A DNA stretch of 6,114 bases from Candidatus Altarchaeales archaeon A3 (GTDB taxonomy: Archaea; Altiarchaeota; Altiarchaeia; Altiarchaeales; Altiarchaeaceae), in contig MTER01000045.1 in NCBI GenBank assembly GCA_002083985.1, positions 1 to 6,114 on the forward strand, in the 5' to 3' direction. Positions within the stretch are counted from its first letter, which is position 1. Every line of letters starts with the position of its first letter. Under the pieces are notes generated by a model, which worked only from the letters and a program-made list of their open reading frames with translations, had not been told where the DNA came from and did not search any database. A program made the translations under genes and the position numbers. Below are positions 1-5,998 of this stretch, piece by piece.

Positions 1-127
1 ATTGATACTTAAAGATAATAAAACAAAGAATTTAAAATAGAAAAATTTAGTAATTTAAGGGCAAATGTTCTTAATTAGCAACAACTCTAATGAATAGTAT
101 ATTGGGTGTAAAATGTTGATAGATTCA
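1..127. other. 3' flank of the FrhB-like gene, no gene start seen
   Basis: This AT-rich stretch follows the stop codon of the FrhB/FdhB-like gene. I find no ATG on the minus strand here and no credible open frame on the plus strand. The minus-strand transcript has several T-rich tracts (for example opposite bases 41-60) but no convincing stem-loop, so a T-rich archaeal-type termination signal is possible but unproven. Bases 68-91 resemble part of the methyltransferase gene and are listed separately. The next gene of the operon, if there is one, would begin left of base 1. Confidence 0.5.
68..91 (-). repeat. 24-base near-repeat of the methyltransferase 3' region
   Basis: Bases 68-91 match 3847-3870 at 22 of 24 positions, including an identical 14-base core (78-91 and 3857-3870). 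Orientation is the same and, on the minus strand, so is the reading frame. The intact copy reads LELLQIKN inside the methyltransferase and this copy reads LELLLIKN, followed by three codons and a TAA at 57-55. A shared frame suggests a scrap of a second methyltransferase 3' end. The match is short and AT-rich, so chance is not excluded. Confidence 0.35.
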
Positions 128-1327
128 CTATAATCTCATTCGATAATTAATAATTACTTCTAATAGATTAAATAGTAATAAGATTTTTGTTTTGAAAGAT
201 ATATTTGAAAAAAGAATACTATAAAAATAAAATCCAAATTCTTTTATAGTTGAAATAAAAAAATTATGTGATTTTTGCTGCATTTTAATTGTTGGATGTA
301 TAAACAAAACATCTTTTTTCATATCCTTTATCTCAATATGATTTAAATTAGATGATATTTTTATTATTTGTTCTCCAAACACCGTTCTTGAAATTAACAA
401 AGAACTGCCTTTAGGATCTTTCTTTATACCCCAAGGATCTCCAATAGATATATCTGAAAAAAAAGAGATATGATCATTGCATTTTTTACAATTTATATTA
501 GTAAAACAAGGAAATATTGCTCCAAAATACAATACACTGAAATGAGGTAATATAATATTCCTTCCGTTATTTTTCTCTATTTGCATGCATCCAGGCCAAC
601 CATTACCTCTATATCTAATACTTTTAACATTTTCTTTTTTCACACCCTTATATTTTAGTATAAAATCTGTTCCAAAAAAAGATATATTGCATGTACAAAA
701 AATTCCTATAAACAATACAATTTTCTCTTGCAATTTTTTATTTATCATTTCCGCCTTTCTAATTCCTATGATATGACAAGGTAAACCAACAACAGCAAAT
801 TTCTCATTCTTTTTTGATTTAATTATTTCTTTTAACATAACATTTGCAGGAACCGGACAATATTTTGAACTCATTGCTGAGATAATTTCATCCTTTGTTC
901 GTGCAATAAACGGTTCGGAAATTAAAGGATCATCTTTTTTCATCCTTGTTACAAGAGCACCGTCAATAATTCCTTTTTCCAACACAGTAACTAAAAGTTG
1001 TGTTACGACTCCACCAGAAGATGCTTCAAATCGTAAATTTTCATCAGTAGAATGCCCGGTATAAAAATTTATATAATTCCCTAATACTTTATCCTTTAGT
1101 GTTTTTCCAAACACAAATTTGTTTAATTCGTCAAAATTGTTTGTTTTGTTGATTTGGGGACAAACTTTGCTACAAATACTACAATCAGTGCACTTTTTCT
1201 CATTAATTTCGGGTATGTAAAAACCTTTTTCATTTATTTCCATTTTTAGTGCATCTGCTGGACATATCCCTATACATGTTCCGCATCCGCAGCACAATCT
1301 TTTTTTTACGATGTTTTTAATGTTCAT
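128..1327 (-). CDS. FrhB/FdhB-like [4Fe-4S] oxidoreductase (coenzyme F420 hydrogenase/dehydrogenase beta-subunit family)
   Basis: A cytoplasmic iron-sulfur flavoprotein-type protein of 399 residues. The N-terminus carries two bacterial-ferredoxin motifs, C12-x2-C15-x2-C18-x3-C22-P and C46-x2-C49-x2-C52-x3-C56-P, each predicted to bind one [4Fe-4S] cluster. An FrhB/FdhB N-terminal region follows (about 90-165, with SSGGVVTQ at 103-110). The C-terminal region (about 175-345) has GLPCH at 181-185, C211/C213, C274, C280-x2-C283 and SIGDPWG at 294-300. In F420-reducing hydrogenase and F420-linked formate dehydrogenase this subunit carries FAD, Fe-S clusters and the F420 site. Stand-alone relatives with two ferredoxin motifs are common in polysaccharide loci, often near pyruvyl transferases, and their substrate is not settled. 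Its ATG overlaps the stop of the preceding membrane-protein gene by 4 bases (ATGA), with no clear ribosome-binding site, so translational coupling is likely. The family call is firm; use of F420 and the glycan role are inferences. Confidence 0.92.
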   Translation of the reverse strand: MNIKNIVKKRLCCGCGTCIGICPADALKMEINEKGFYIPEINEKKCTDCSICSKVCPQINKTNNFDELNKFVFGKTLKDKVLGNYINFYTGHSTDENLRFEASSGGVVTQLLVTVLEKGIIDGALVTRMKKDDPLISEPFIARTKDEIISAMSSKYCPVPANVMLKEIIKSKKNEKFAVVGLPCHIIGIRKAEMINKKLQEKIVLFIGIFCTCNISFFGTDFILKYKGVKKENVKSIRYRGNGWPGCMQIEKNNGRNIILPHFSVLYFGAIFPCFTNINCKKCNDHISFFSDISIGDPWGIKKDPKGSSLLISRTVFGEQIIKISSNLNHIEIKDMKKDVLFIHPTIKMQQKSHNFFISTIKEFGFYFYSILFSNISFKTKILLLFNLLEVIINYRMRL

Positions 1328-3705
1328 CTTGAATTATTTTGAATTTTAACTGGAATTCCTGGCTCCGAGTTTACGCCGAAAATATAAATGTAATCGCTGT
1401 TGTTATATAACAATGTAAAATATTTCTGGTCGTTAAATATTTTTAAATATCGTGATTCTGGATTTATTTTATTCAATGAATAATACCATTCTATAGGAAG
1501 GATGTACTGATTCTTTGTTTTTTTCGTATTATCAAATGCTTTGATGGTTCTACCAGTTATAACTATAACTGATGAAAAATGTTCAAATTGTGGATCTTTG
1601 ATTGTTTTCATTGTAACATATGCCTTCGATATATCATCAACGATATGCATTTTTTCTAATTTCTTAAGATTATTATATGCATATTCGCTATTTTCCGCAT
1701 GGAAAATTTCATTGATCATCATCCATTTGTTTATATCATATTTTTGAGTTGTGCCCATATCTTTATTCATATCTAAGTTCATAAAATAAATCTTTTGTGA
1801 CAATGGTGCCATTGTAAAGTAACTAAATCTATCAGTTACTAATATTGTATTTTCCGGTATGTTGGTCCTCATCCAACTACAAGATTCGTACTCATAGTAT
1901 GCAAATTTTGGATAATATGTGTAGCCCATAGGAGGTTTAGCAAATTCATATACAAGTGAAAATGAGGTTGCGAATAACATACATATTATAAAAAATATAG
2001 CAAAAAAATAAATGTATTTTTGATTAAAAAATTTAGAAATATGAAATATTCCCCATCCTACAAGGAACCCAATAAAAGGGCACATAAATTTTTCAATTCT
2101 TATAGTTGCAGATTCCGGCAAAAAATAAACCAACACAATAGAATAGGACATAAAAATTATAAGTATGTTTTTTTGCATATATTTCTTTTGTCCATAAATT
2201 AATATAAAAATTGAAGCAATTATTGCAAACAACCAGATTATAGAATTACTTTTTTCTTCAATACGGTTAAGTTTATAGGTAAAATTATAACTATCCATGC
2301 CCATATTAGAGTATATTTCTTTGGTAAAATATTGTGCATCTGTAAAATTTATAATGCTAAAATATTGCACACTAAAGAACAATAACGATAAAAAAATCAT
2401 AAAGATAATAAAATAATGACCGTAGGGTGAATTTGATTTTATTATTATGAGTCCAAACAAATACAAAAATATGATTCCAAAAAACAAGATAAATTCCTGC
2501 GAATGAAAAGTAAAACATATAAAAAGAATAATCAAAAATGTAAACATTACTTCTTTTTTATAAAATGTTCCAAACAATACTAAGATAAGTATTAAGGTCA
2601 ATAAAAAAAGGTATTTCAACAGGATTTGATAAGTGGATAGTTCAAATATTGGGGGAACGTATATGAGGGAAAAAAATGATATTAATACAAAAACACAACC
2701 TATAATAATTAGGGAATGTAAATCTTTTTTTAATGTGTCTGTTTTTGTAAAACAAAAATTTCTGTTAATGAAGAACAATATTAAAGGCAGCAAAACAACA
2801 TACAACATATTACCTTTAACCAGCGCCACTCCTGGAATATCTATAATGGTCGCAGCAAATAAAGATCCTGATACTGATCCAAATAAAGAAATAAATTTAT
2901 TTTTTGATATAGAATAGGATAGCATATAAATTCCAAACATTAAAATAAAAAATAAAAGATATGGAACAACCCAATTAAGAGTAAGTATCTCTATTCCAAA
3001 AAATACATGTCCAATAGAATTAAATTGTAAAATTACATATCTTGTACCTAGTGCTAGATATCCATCATTTAGTAACCTACTTGATGAGCACTCATCCTCT
3101 GCAACAGATATATATAGTTCTCCTATGTATGGAAATGGAATAAACATTTTTGAAAAAGACACCATGGTCATAGAAAACAAGATAAAAAATAGTAAAGTCT
3201 TAGAGTTGATGCCTTCATTACTAATATTCTTTAGTAAATCATCGTATCTATTTTCATTTGAATATCCATATCCTAAATGCTTCAATATTTTATAAAATAA
3301 AATGAACAAAAAAAAGTATAAAAATATATATTTTAGTATATTATCTTGAATAAAAAATATCTTGAATTCATAAACTAATAGTGTTGATATAGTATTTAGC
3401 AAATAAAGCAAAAAAGTAACAATAAAATACCCAAATAACCAAAAAAATATAAATTGAGAAATTAAGTCTGACTTTTTTAATTTTAACCAAAAGATATAAT
3501 TATTTAAAGTTTTGGATGTTCCATCTAGTACACACTTTCCAAACAAATAATAAAAAATTAACAGAGCTGGCAACGCCAAAAATCCTTTAACAATTTCAGG
3601 AATTGGTAAAATATGACATAATCCTCCAACTATTAAAATATATAATAGTGCAATTGAATCCAATGTCAATGCTCTTTCCTTAAATTTATTTATATTAAAA
3701 CTCAT
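1324..3705 (-). CDS. Large multi-pass membrane protein, probable GT-C-type glycosyltransferase or oligosaccharyltransferase-like
   Basis: 793 residues. A short basic N-terminus (NKFKERALT, residues 6-14) precedes roughly 14-16 hydrophobic segments that reach about residue 590, followed by a soluble C-terminal domain of about 200 residues. The long loop near 190-240 holds an acidic cluster E203-D204-E205. In GT-C enzymes an acidic motif in an early outward-facing loop binds metal and donor, so this is a plausible active site. R536-x-E538-K-F540 before a late membrane helix and WMRTNIPENT (611-620) at the start of the soluble domain also resemble GT-C layouts. It would use a polyprenyl-phosphate-linked donor outside the membrane. 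A Wzy-type polymerase is less likely because of the large C-terminal domain; a membrane protein of unknown function remains possible. The ATG overlaps the ancestral methyltransferase stop and its TGA overlaps the next start, both as ATGA. A related copy of its first ~19 codons lies upstream at 4814. The gene is certain, the function moderate. Confidence 0.85.
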   Translation of the reverse strand: MSFNINKFKERALTLDSIALLYILIVGGLCHILPIPEIVKGFLALPALLIFYYLFGKCVLDGTSKTLNNYIFWLKLKKSDLISQFIFFWLFGYFIVTFLLYLLNTISTLLVYEFKIFFIQDNILKYIFLYFFLFILFYKILKHLGYGYSNENRYDDLLKNISNEGINSKTLLFFILFSMTMVSFSKMFIPFPYIGELYISVAEDECSSSRLLNDGYLALGTRYVILQFNSIGHVFFGIEILTLNWVVPYLLFFILMFGIYMLSYSISKNKFISLFGSVSGSLFAATIIDIPGVALVKGNMLYVVLLPLILFFINRNFCFTKTDTLKKDLHSLIIIGCVFVLISFFSLIYVPPIFELSTYQILLKYLFLLTLILILVLFGTFYKKEVMFTFLIILFICFTFHSQEFILFFGIIFLYLFGLIIIKSNSPYGHYFIIFMIFLSLLFFSVQYFSIINFTDAQYFTKEIYSNMGMDSYNFTYKLNRIEEKSNSIIWLFAIIASIFILIYGQKKYMQKNILIIFMSYSIVLVYFLPESATIRIEKFMCPFIGFLVGWGIFHISKFFNQKYIYFFAIFFIICMLFATSFSLVYEFAKPPMGYTYYPKFAYYEYESCSWMRTNIPENTILVTDRFSYFTMAPLSQKIYFMNLDMNKDMGTTQKYDINKWMMINEIFHAENSEYAYNNLKKLEKMHIVDDISKAYVTMKTIKDPQFEHFSSVIVITGRTIKAFDNTKKTKNQYILPIEWYYSLNKINPESRYLKIFNDQKYFTLLYNNSDYIYIFGVNSEPGIPVKIQNNSR
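3668..3692 (-). repeat. Direct repeat copy A, inside the start of the GT-C-like gene
   Basis: Twenty-five bases identical to 4777-4801, in the same orientation. They lie in the 5' end of the membrane-protein gene and encode NKFKERAL plus one flanking base. Weaker similarity continues on both sides, covering about 57 bases from the ATG in each copy. The spacing between copies is 1109 bases. Confidence 0.9.
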
Positions 3706-3797
3706 TTTCTCATCCGAATTTCAACACTATCGCCATATTTTAAAAGATTTAATAACATAGTTAAAGGAGTTAATGCAAACATATAAAAAGGCAAAAA

Positions 3798-3800
3798 TCA
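3798..3800 (-). other. Premature in-frame TGA in the methyltransferase gene
   Basis: The codon run reads CAT GTC TAT TTA TCA TTA TGA TTT TTG CCT TTT TAT ATG, and the same frame stays open to the TGA at 3704-3702. The downstream 31 codons form a recognisable methyltransferase C-terminus. TGA also ends the dehydrogenase and the membrane protein at sensible points, and tryptophan is encoded by TGG, so TGA is a true stop here. A nonsense mutation is the simplest reading; one miscalled base is the alternative. Confidence 0.8.
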
Positions 3801-4409
3801 TAATGATAAATAGACATGTTGCAAAATAACTTTTTCACCTTTAAAATTTTTAATTTGCAACAACTCTAATATATTTCTTTTTGCAATCTCGTCATGAAAC
3901 CTCATCCAAAGATTTCCTCCGATTTTTGAACTTATACGATATAATCCTGAAACAATAAATGTTGTCTGATCCCAAAATGCACTGTATCTCATTTTTTCTA
4001 CTTTTAAATTAAATTTTGAAGCATATATCTTTAAATTTTTATCATAGTAATGAAATAAATGTTTTGGAACATCTAACTGATAAAAAAATTTACCAAAAAT
4101 TTTATATGCTAATGAATTAAGATTTGGAACAGCAATTATTAAAATTCCTCCTGGCTTTAGAATTCTTTTTAATTCCTTCATTGTCTCTGATGGATTAAGA
4201 ACATGTTCAAAAACATGGTTTAGAGTTATTACATCAAAATAATTATCCTGATAATGAGCATATTCTAAAGTTCCTCTGATTACATTCAGTCCGTGTGTTT
4301 TAATGTCTTCTTCATCAAAATTTCCCGGCTCAACACCGTAATATTCTCCTGACGGATTTATTTTTTTCAGGTTGTAAAGAAATGCTCCATTGCCACAGCC
4401 CACATCCAT
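3798..4409 (-). CDS. Methyltransferase fragment: SAM-binding catalytic core (C-terminal part of the broken gene)
   Basis: A 203-codon open frame that could be expressed on its own from the ATG at 4409, directly before motif I (DVGCGNG at fragment residues 2-8). It holds the whole SAM-binding fold, with D57-V-I-T and H69-V region motifs around FDVITLNHVFEHV and the post-motif ILKPGGILIIAVPN. The frame is open further upstream, to 4550, and reads FPFSQYVRGIKIIPNGRY just before this ATG; that stretch belongs to the family's linker, so 4409 is an internal methionine rather than the original start. It has no first beta-strand lead-in, no zinc ribbon and no evident ribosome-binding site. It also lacks its native last 31 residues because of the TGA at 3800-3798. 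Activity is doubtful. Confidence 0.6.
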   Translation of the reverse strand: MDVGCGNGAFLYNLKKINPSGEYYGVEPGNFDEEDIKTHGLNVIRGTLEYAHYQDNYFDVITLNHVFEHVLNPSETMKELKRILKPGGILIIAVPNLNSLAYKIFGKFFYQLDVPKHLFHYYDKNLKIYASKFNLKVEKMRYSAFWDQTTFIVSGLYRISSKIGGNLWMRFHDEIAKRNILELLQIKNFKGEKVILQHVYLSL

Positions 4410-4432
4410 ATATCTTCCGTTTGGAATAATCT

Positions 4433-4753
4433 TTATTCCTCTGACATATTGAGAAAACGGGAAAAGAATCTTGAAAATACTTGGATTTTTGGCATAAATT
4501 TTTTGCAGAGAAAATGTGAAATTTTTACAATCTTTTGTATGCTTGCATATTCATCAATCTTTTGATAATAGTCATAAGTGTAATACTTCGGACATTCTTC
4601 AACGCTTGGTTGTGGATTCAAGAACATCAAACCACAATTTTCACATTTGTATAAATTAAAATTTCCTTTAAATCCTATGTTGTAGTCATGAACAACATCA
4701 ACGAATTCCAAATTTGTGCTTCTACATAAATCGCATTTATTTAATTGATTCAT
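4433..4753 (-). CDS. Methyltransferase fragment: N-terminal zinc-ribbon part (frameshifted)
   Basis: A 106-codon open frame beginning at the original methyltransferase start. Residues 1-50 form a four-cysteine zinc ribbon (C7, C10, C37, C40) of the kind found at the N-terminus of sugar methyltransferases. From about residue 86 the sequence (FMPKIQVFSRFFSRF) no longer resembles the family, whereas the -1 frame does (KNPSIFKILFPFSQYVRG). The true break therefore lies near residue 85, and the last ~20 residues are out-of-frame read-through. There is no Shine-Dalgarno motif next to the ATG. The start lies inside the 25-codon stub at 4814-4737, whose stop is 14 bases past this ATG, so reinitiation from that stub could drive it. 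Alone it lacks any SAM-binding site. Confidence 0.6.
   Translation of the reverse strand: MNQLNKCDLCRSTNLEFVDVVHDYNIGFKGNFNLYKCENCGLMFLNPQPSVEECPKYYTYDYYQKIDEYASIQKIVKISHFLCKKFMPKIQVFSRFFSRFLNMSEE
4499..4504 (-). other. A6 run, probable -1 frameshift site in the methyltransferase gene
   Basis: Codons 83-86 read TGC AAA AAA TTT. One extra A would give TGC AAA AAA ATT TAT GCC and join the zinc-ribbon frame to the catalytic-core frame. The shift must lie between 4550 (just after a TGA in the downstream frame) and 4435 (the stop in the upstream frame). This homopolymer is the most likely place because family-like residues stop in one frame and begin in the other here. Confidence 0.65.
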
Positions 4754-4814
4754 TTTGTGTTATTGAATTTATTGTTAATGCTCTTTCCTTAAATTTATTT
4801 AGATTAGTATCCAT
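4737..4814 (-). pseudogene. 25-codon stub related to the N-terminus of the GT-C-like membrane protein
   Basis: ATG at 4814-4812, TAA at 4739-4737. The product begins MDTNLNKFKERALTINSI, against MSFNINKFKERALTLDSI for the intact membrane protein; 13 of the first 19 residues agree. DNA identity is 25 bases in the core and decays on both sides, with several third-base and non-synonymous differences, so this is a diverged paralogous end rather than a fresh copy. After about codon 19 the similarity ends and the frame runs into the methyltransferase start. It lies 11 bases after the GT2 stop, where a downstream gene would be expected to start. It is probably a remnant of a paralogous membrane-protein gene or a scar from insertion of the methyltransferase. 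It could still be translated as a leader peptide. Confidence 0.75.
4777..4801 (-). repeat. Direct repeat copy B, in the stub upstream of the methyltransferase
   Basis: Identical over 25 bases to 3668-3692 and in the same coding frame relative to its ATG; both ATGs sit the same distance upstream. The two copies bracket the broken methyltransferase gene. Recombination across them would delete 1109 bases and fuse the stub's first codons in frame to the membrane-protein gene. Confidence 0.9.
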
Positions 4815-4825
4815 TCTTAAGTAGT

Positions 4826-5998
4826 TTATTTATTAGTTTCTTTTATAAGTTCTTCAATATTTATCATATCTTCATATTTTTTAAGATTTGTCCTCGTTTT
4901 GTATGTCGTTGTTTTTTTTAAATATGAAGTTGTGCTTGAATTGACCGTTTTAAACAAAGATATATGTAGTTTAAACCATTCCCTAAAACTTGTAATTAGT
5001 CCCATTTTATACAATTCACTATCGCTTATTTGTCTGTTTTTTTGTACGTTTCTTCTTTTTTGAAATGTTTCTCTAATATTTCTAAAAAATGAAAAATATC
5101 CTTTTATTATTGCTTTTATTATTTCATAACTAATATATATATTCCTATGTAGTATTCCATAAATTACTATTGTGACCCATACCATTGCAAAACGAATAAA
5201 GAAGTGGTAAAAAATGCCATTTAATACATTTTTTACCTCAAAATTTTTAAAAATAAAGTGTAATTCGCCTAGTGTACTAAAAAATAGAAACTTTGGATTT
5301 GGTCCTTTGCTTCTTCCTGTTCCACTGCCAAAATGATACATTACTGCCATGGGGACATATAAAACCTTATAACCATACATCCATACTCTTAATCCTAAAT
5401 CCATTTCTTCAACACCATAAATATATTGTTCATCAAATCCTCCTGTTTTTATAAAAAATTTTTTTTCAATTAAAACGCCTGCGCCGCAACCAAATCCTGT
5501 ATACCTGGGAATATTATAAATTTTCTTATCCTCTTCTCTCATACCTGTATAAAATCCCCCTCCAGATGGACTTATTTTTCCTCCAGCAGTGTTTATGATA
5601 TATTTTCCATTAAAATTTGATGGATAGTATAGCATCTTACAGGCACAAGATATTACATATTCTTCAGAAAGAACACCGTCAACTAAATTTTTTAACCATG
5701 ATTTAGTTACTGTTGTATCGTTATTTAAAAAAATGAGATATTCTCCTTTAGATTCTTTTGCACACAAATTATTTGCTTTACAAAATCCATAATTTTTATC
5801 AAATTGTAAAACTCTAATCCATGGAAAATTCTTCTTTGTGTATTCTACCGAATCATCTGAAGATGCATTATCTCCCATAATAACTTCATATTTATCTTTT
5901 AGATAATCTAATTTTTCCAAAGATTCAAAGCAATCCTTTAACCATTTTTTCCCATCATAATTTACTATAATTATGCTGACAAAAGATAATTCTTTCAT
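4826..5998 (-). CDS. Family 2 glycosyltransferase (GT-A fold, WbbL/rhamnosyltransferase-like)
   Basis: 390 residues. The catalytic GT-A domain fills roughly residues 5-235. It has SIIIVNYDG (8-16) at the nucleotide-binding start, GDNASSDDS (42-50), FLNNDTT (90-96) with N92-N93-D94 as the DxD-type metal site, GFGCGAGVLI (168-177), and GVEEMDLGLR (195-204), whose acidic residues match the ED-type catalytic base of this family. A hydrophobic stretch at about 262-283 followed by basic residues suggests membrane attachment. It would transfer a sugar from a nucleotide donor to a lipid-linked acceptor on the cytoplasmic face; rhamnosyl transfer is common among relatives, but neither donor nor acceptor can be read from sequence. 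The ATG overlaps the dehydrogenase stop by 4 bases (ATGA), with no Shine-Dalgarno, implying coupling. The lysine- and threonine-rich tail after about residue 300 is not part of the conserved domain. The gene appears intact. Confidence 0.93.
   Translation of the reverse strand: MKELSFVSIIIVNYDGKKWLKDCFESLEKLDYLKDKYEVIMGDNASSDDSVEYTKKNFPWIRVLQFDKNYGFCKANNLCAKESKGEYLIFLNNDTTVTKSWLKNLVDGVLSEEYVISCACKMLYYPSNFNGKYIINTAGGKISPSGGGFYTGMREEDKKIYNIPRYTGFGCGAGVLIEKKFFIKTGGFDEQYIYGVEEMDLGLRVWMYGYKVLYVPMAVMYHFGSGTGRSKGPNPKFLFFSTLGELHFIFKNFEVKNVLNGIFYHFFIRFAMVWVTIVIYGILHRNIYISYEIIKAIIKGYFSFFRNIRETFQKRRNVQKNRQISDSELYKMGLITSFREWFKLHISLFKTVNSSTTSYLKKTTTYKTRTNLKKYEDMINIEELIKETNK

Larger units (their letters stand above)
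3702..4753 (-). pseudogene. Zinc-ribbon class I SAM methyltransferase, disrupted by a frameshift and an internal stop
   Basis: Restoring one base near 4499-4504 and reading through the TGA at 3798-3800 gives about 350 residues. The N-terminal zinc ribbon has C7-x2-C10 and C37-x2-C40 with GLMFLNPQPS (41-50). A linker ends in RGIKIIPNGRY, which lies across the present gap between the two open frames. The Rossmann methyltransferase core follows with motif I DVGCGNG (117-123), YYGVEPG with its acidic residue, FDVITLNHVFEHV, and LKRILKPGG. After the internal TGA (codon 319) the same frame continues for 31 codons and ends LLNLLKYGDSVEIRMRK, a typical tail for this family. Its TGA at 3704-3702 overlaps the next gene's ATG. 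Relatives methylate sugars or glycan ends in polysaccharide loci; the acceptor here is unknown. Two separate lesions favour a genuine pseudogene over one sequencing error. The start is fixed by CDLC at residue 7 and an in-frame TAA 6 bases upstream. Confidence 0.85.

Noticed and set aside
128..1327. True F420-reducing hydrogenase beta subunit (FrhB)
   Set aside because: FrhB lies with hydrogenase alpha and gamma subunits and is shorter. This protein has an N-terminal double ferredoxin and glycan-gene neighbours, so a specific frhB symbol is not justified.
2633..2917. 94-codon plus-strand open frame
   Set aside because: It is entirely antisense to the membrane-protein gene and has no recognisable motif or start signal. 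The same applies to the shorter plus-strand frames at 585-776, 1541-1747 and 2020-2202.
3798..3800. TGA recoded as selenocysteine or tryptophan
   Set aside because: No stable hairpin follows the TGA, zinc-ribbon sugar methyltransferases are not selenoproteins, TGG is used for tryptophan, and TGA ends neighbouring genes at sensible points.
4499..4504. Programmed -1 ribosomal frameshift joining the two methyltransferase frames
   Set aside because: The heptamer C AAA AAA does not fit X XXY YYZ well, six A residues are few for transcriptional slippage, I see no downstream stem-loop, and the gene has a second lesion. Plain mutation or a sequencing indel is simpler.
3668..4801. Insertion sequence or integron cassette around the methyltransferase
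   Set aside because: There is no transposase, terminal inverted repeat or attC-like site. The flanking repeats are coding sequence of the neighbouring gene, so homologous or illegitimate recombination fits better.
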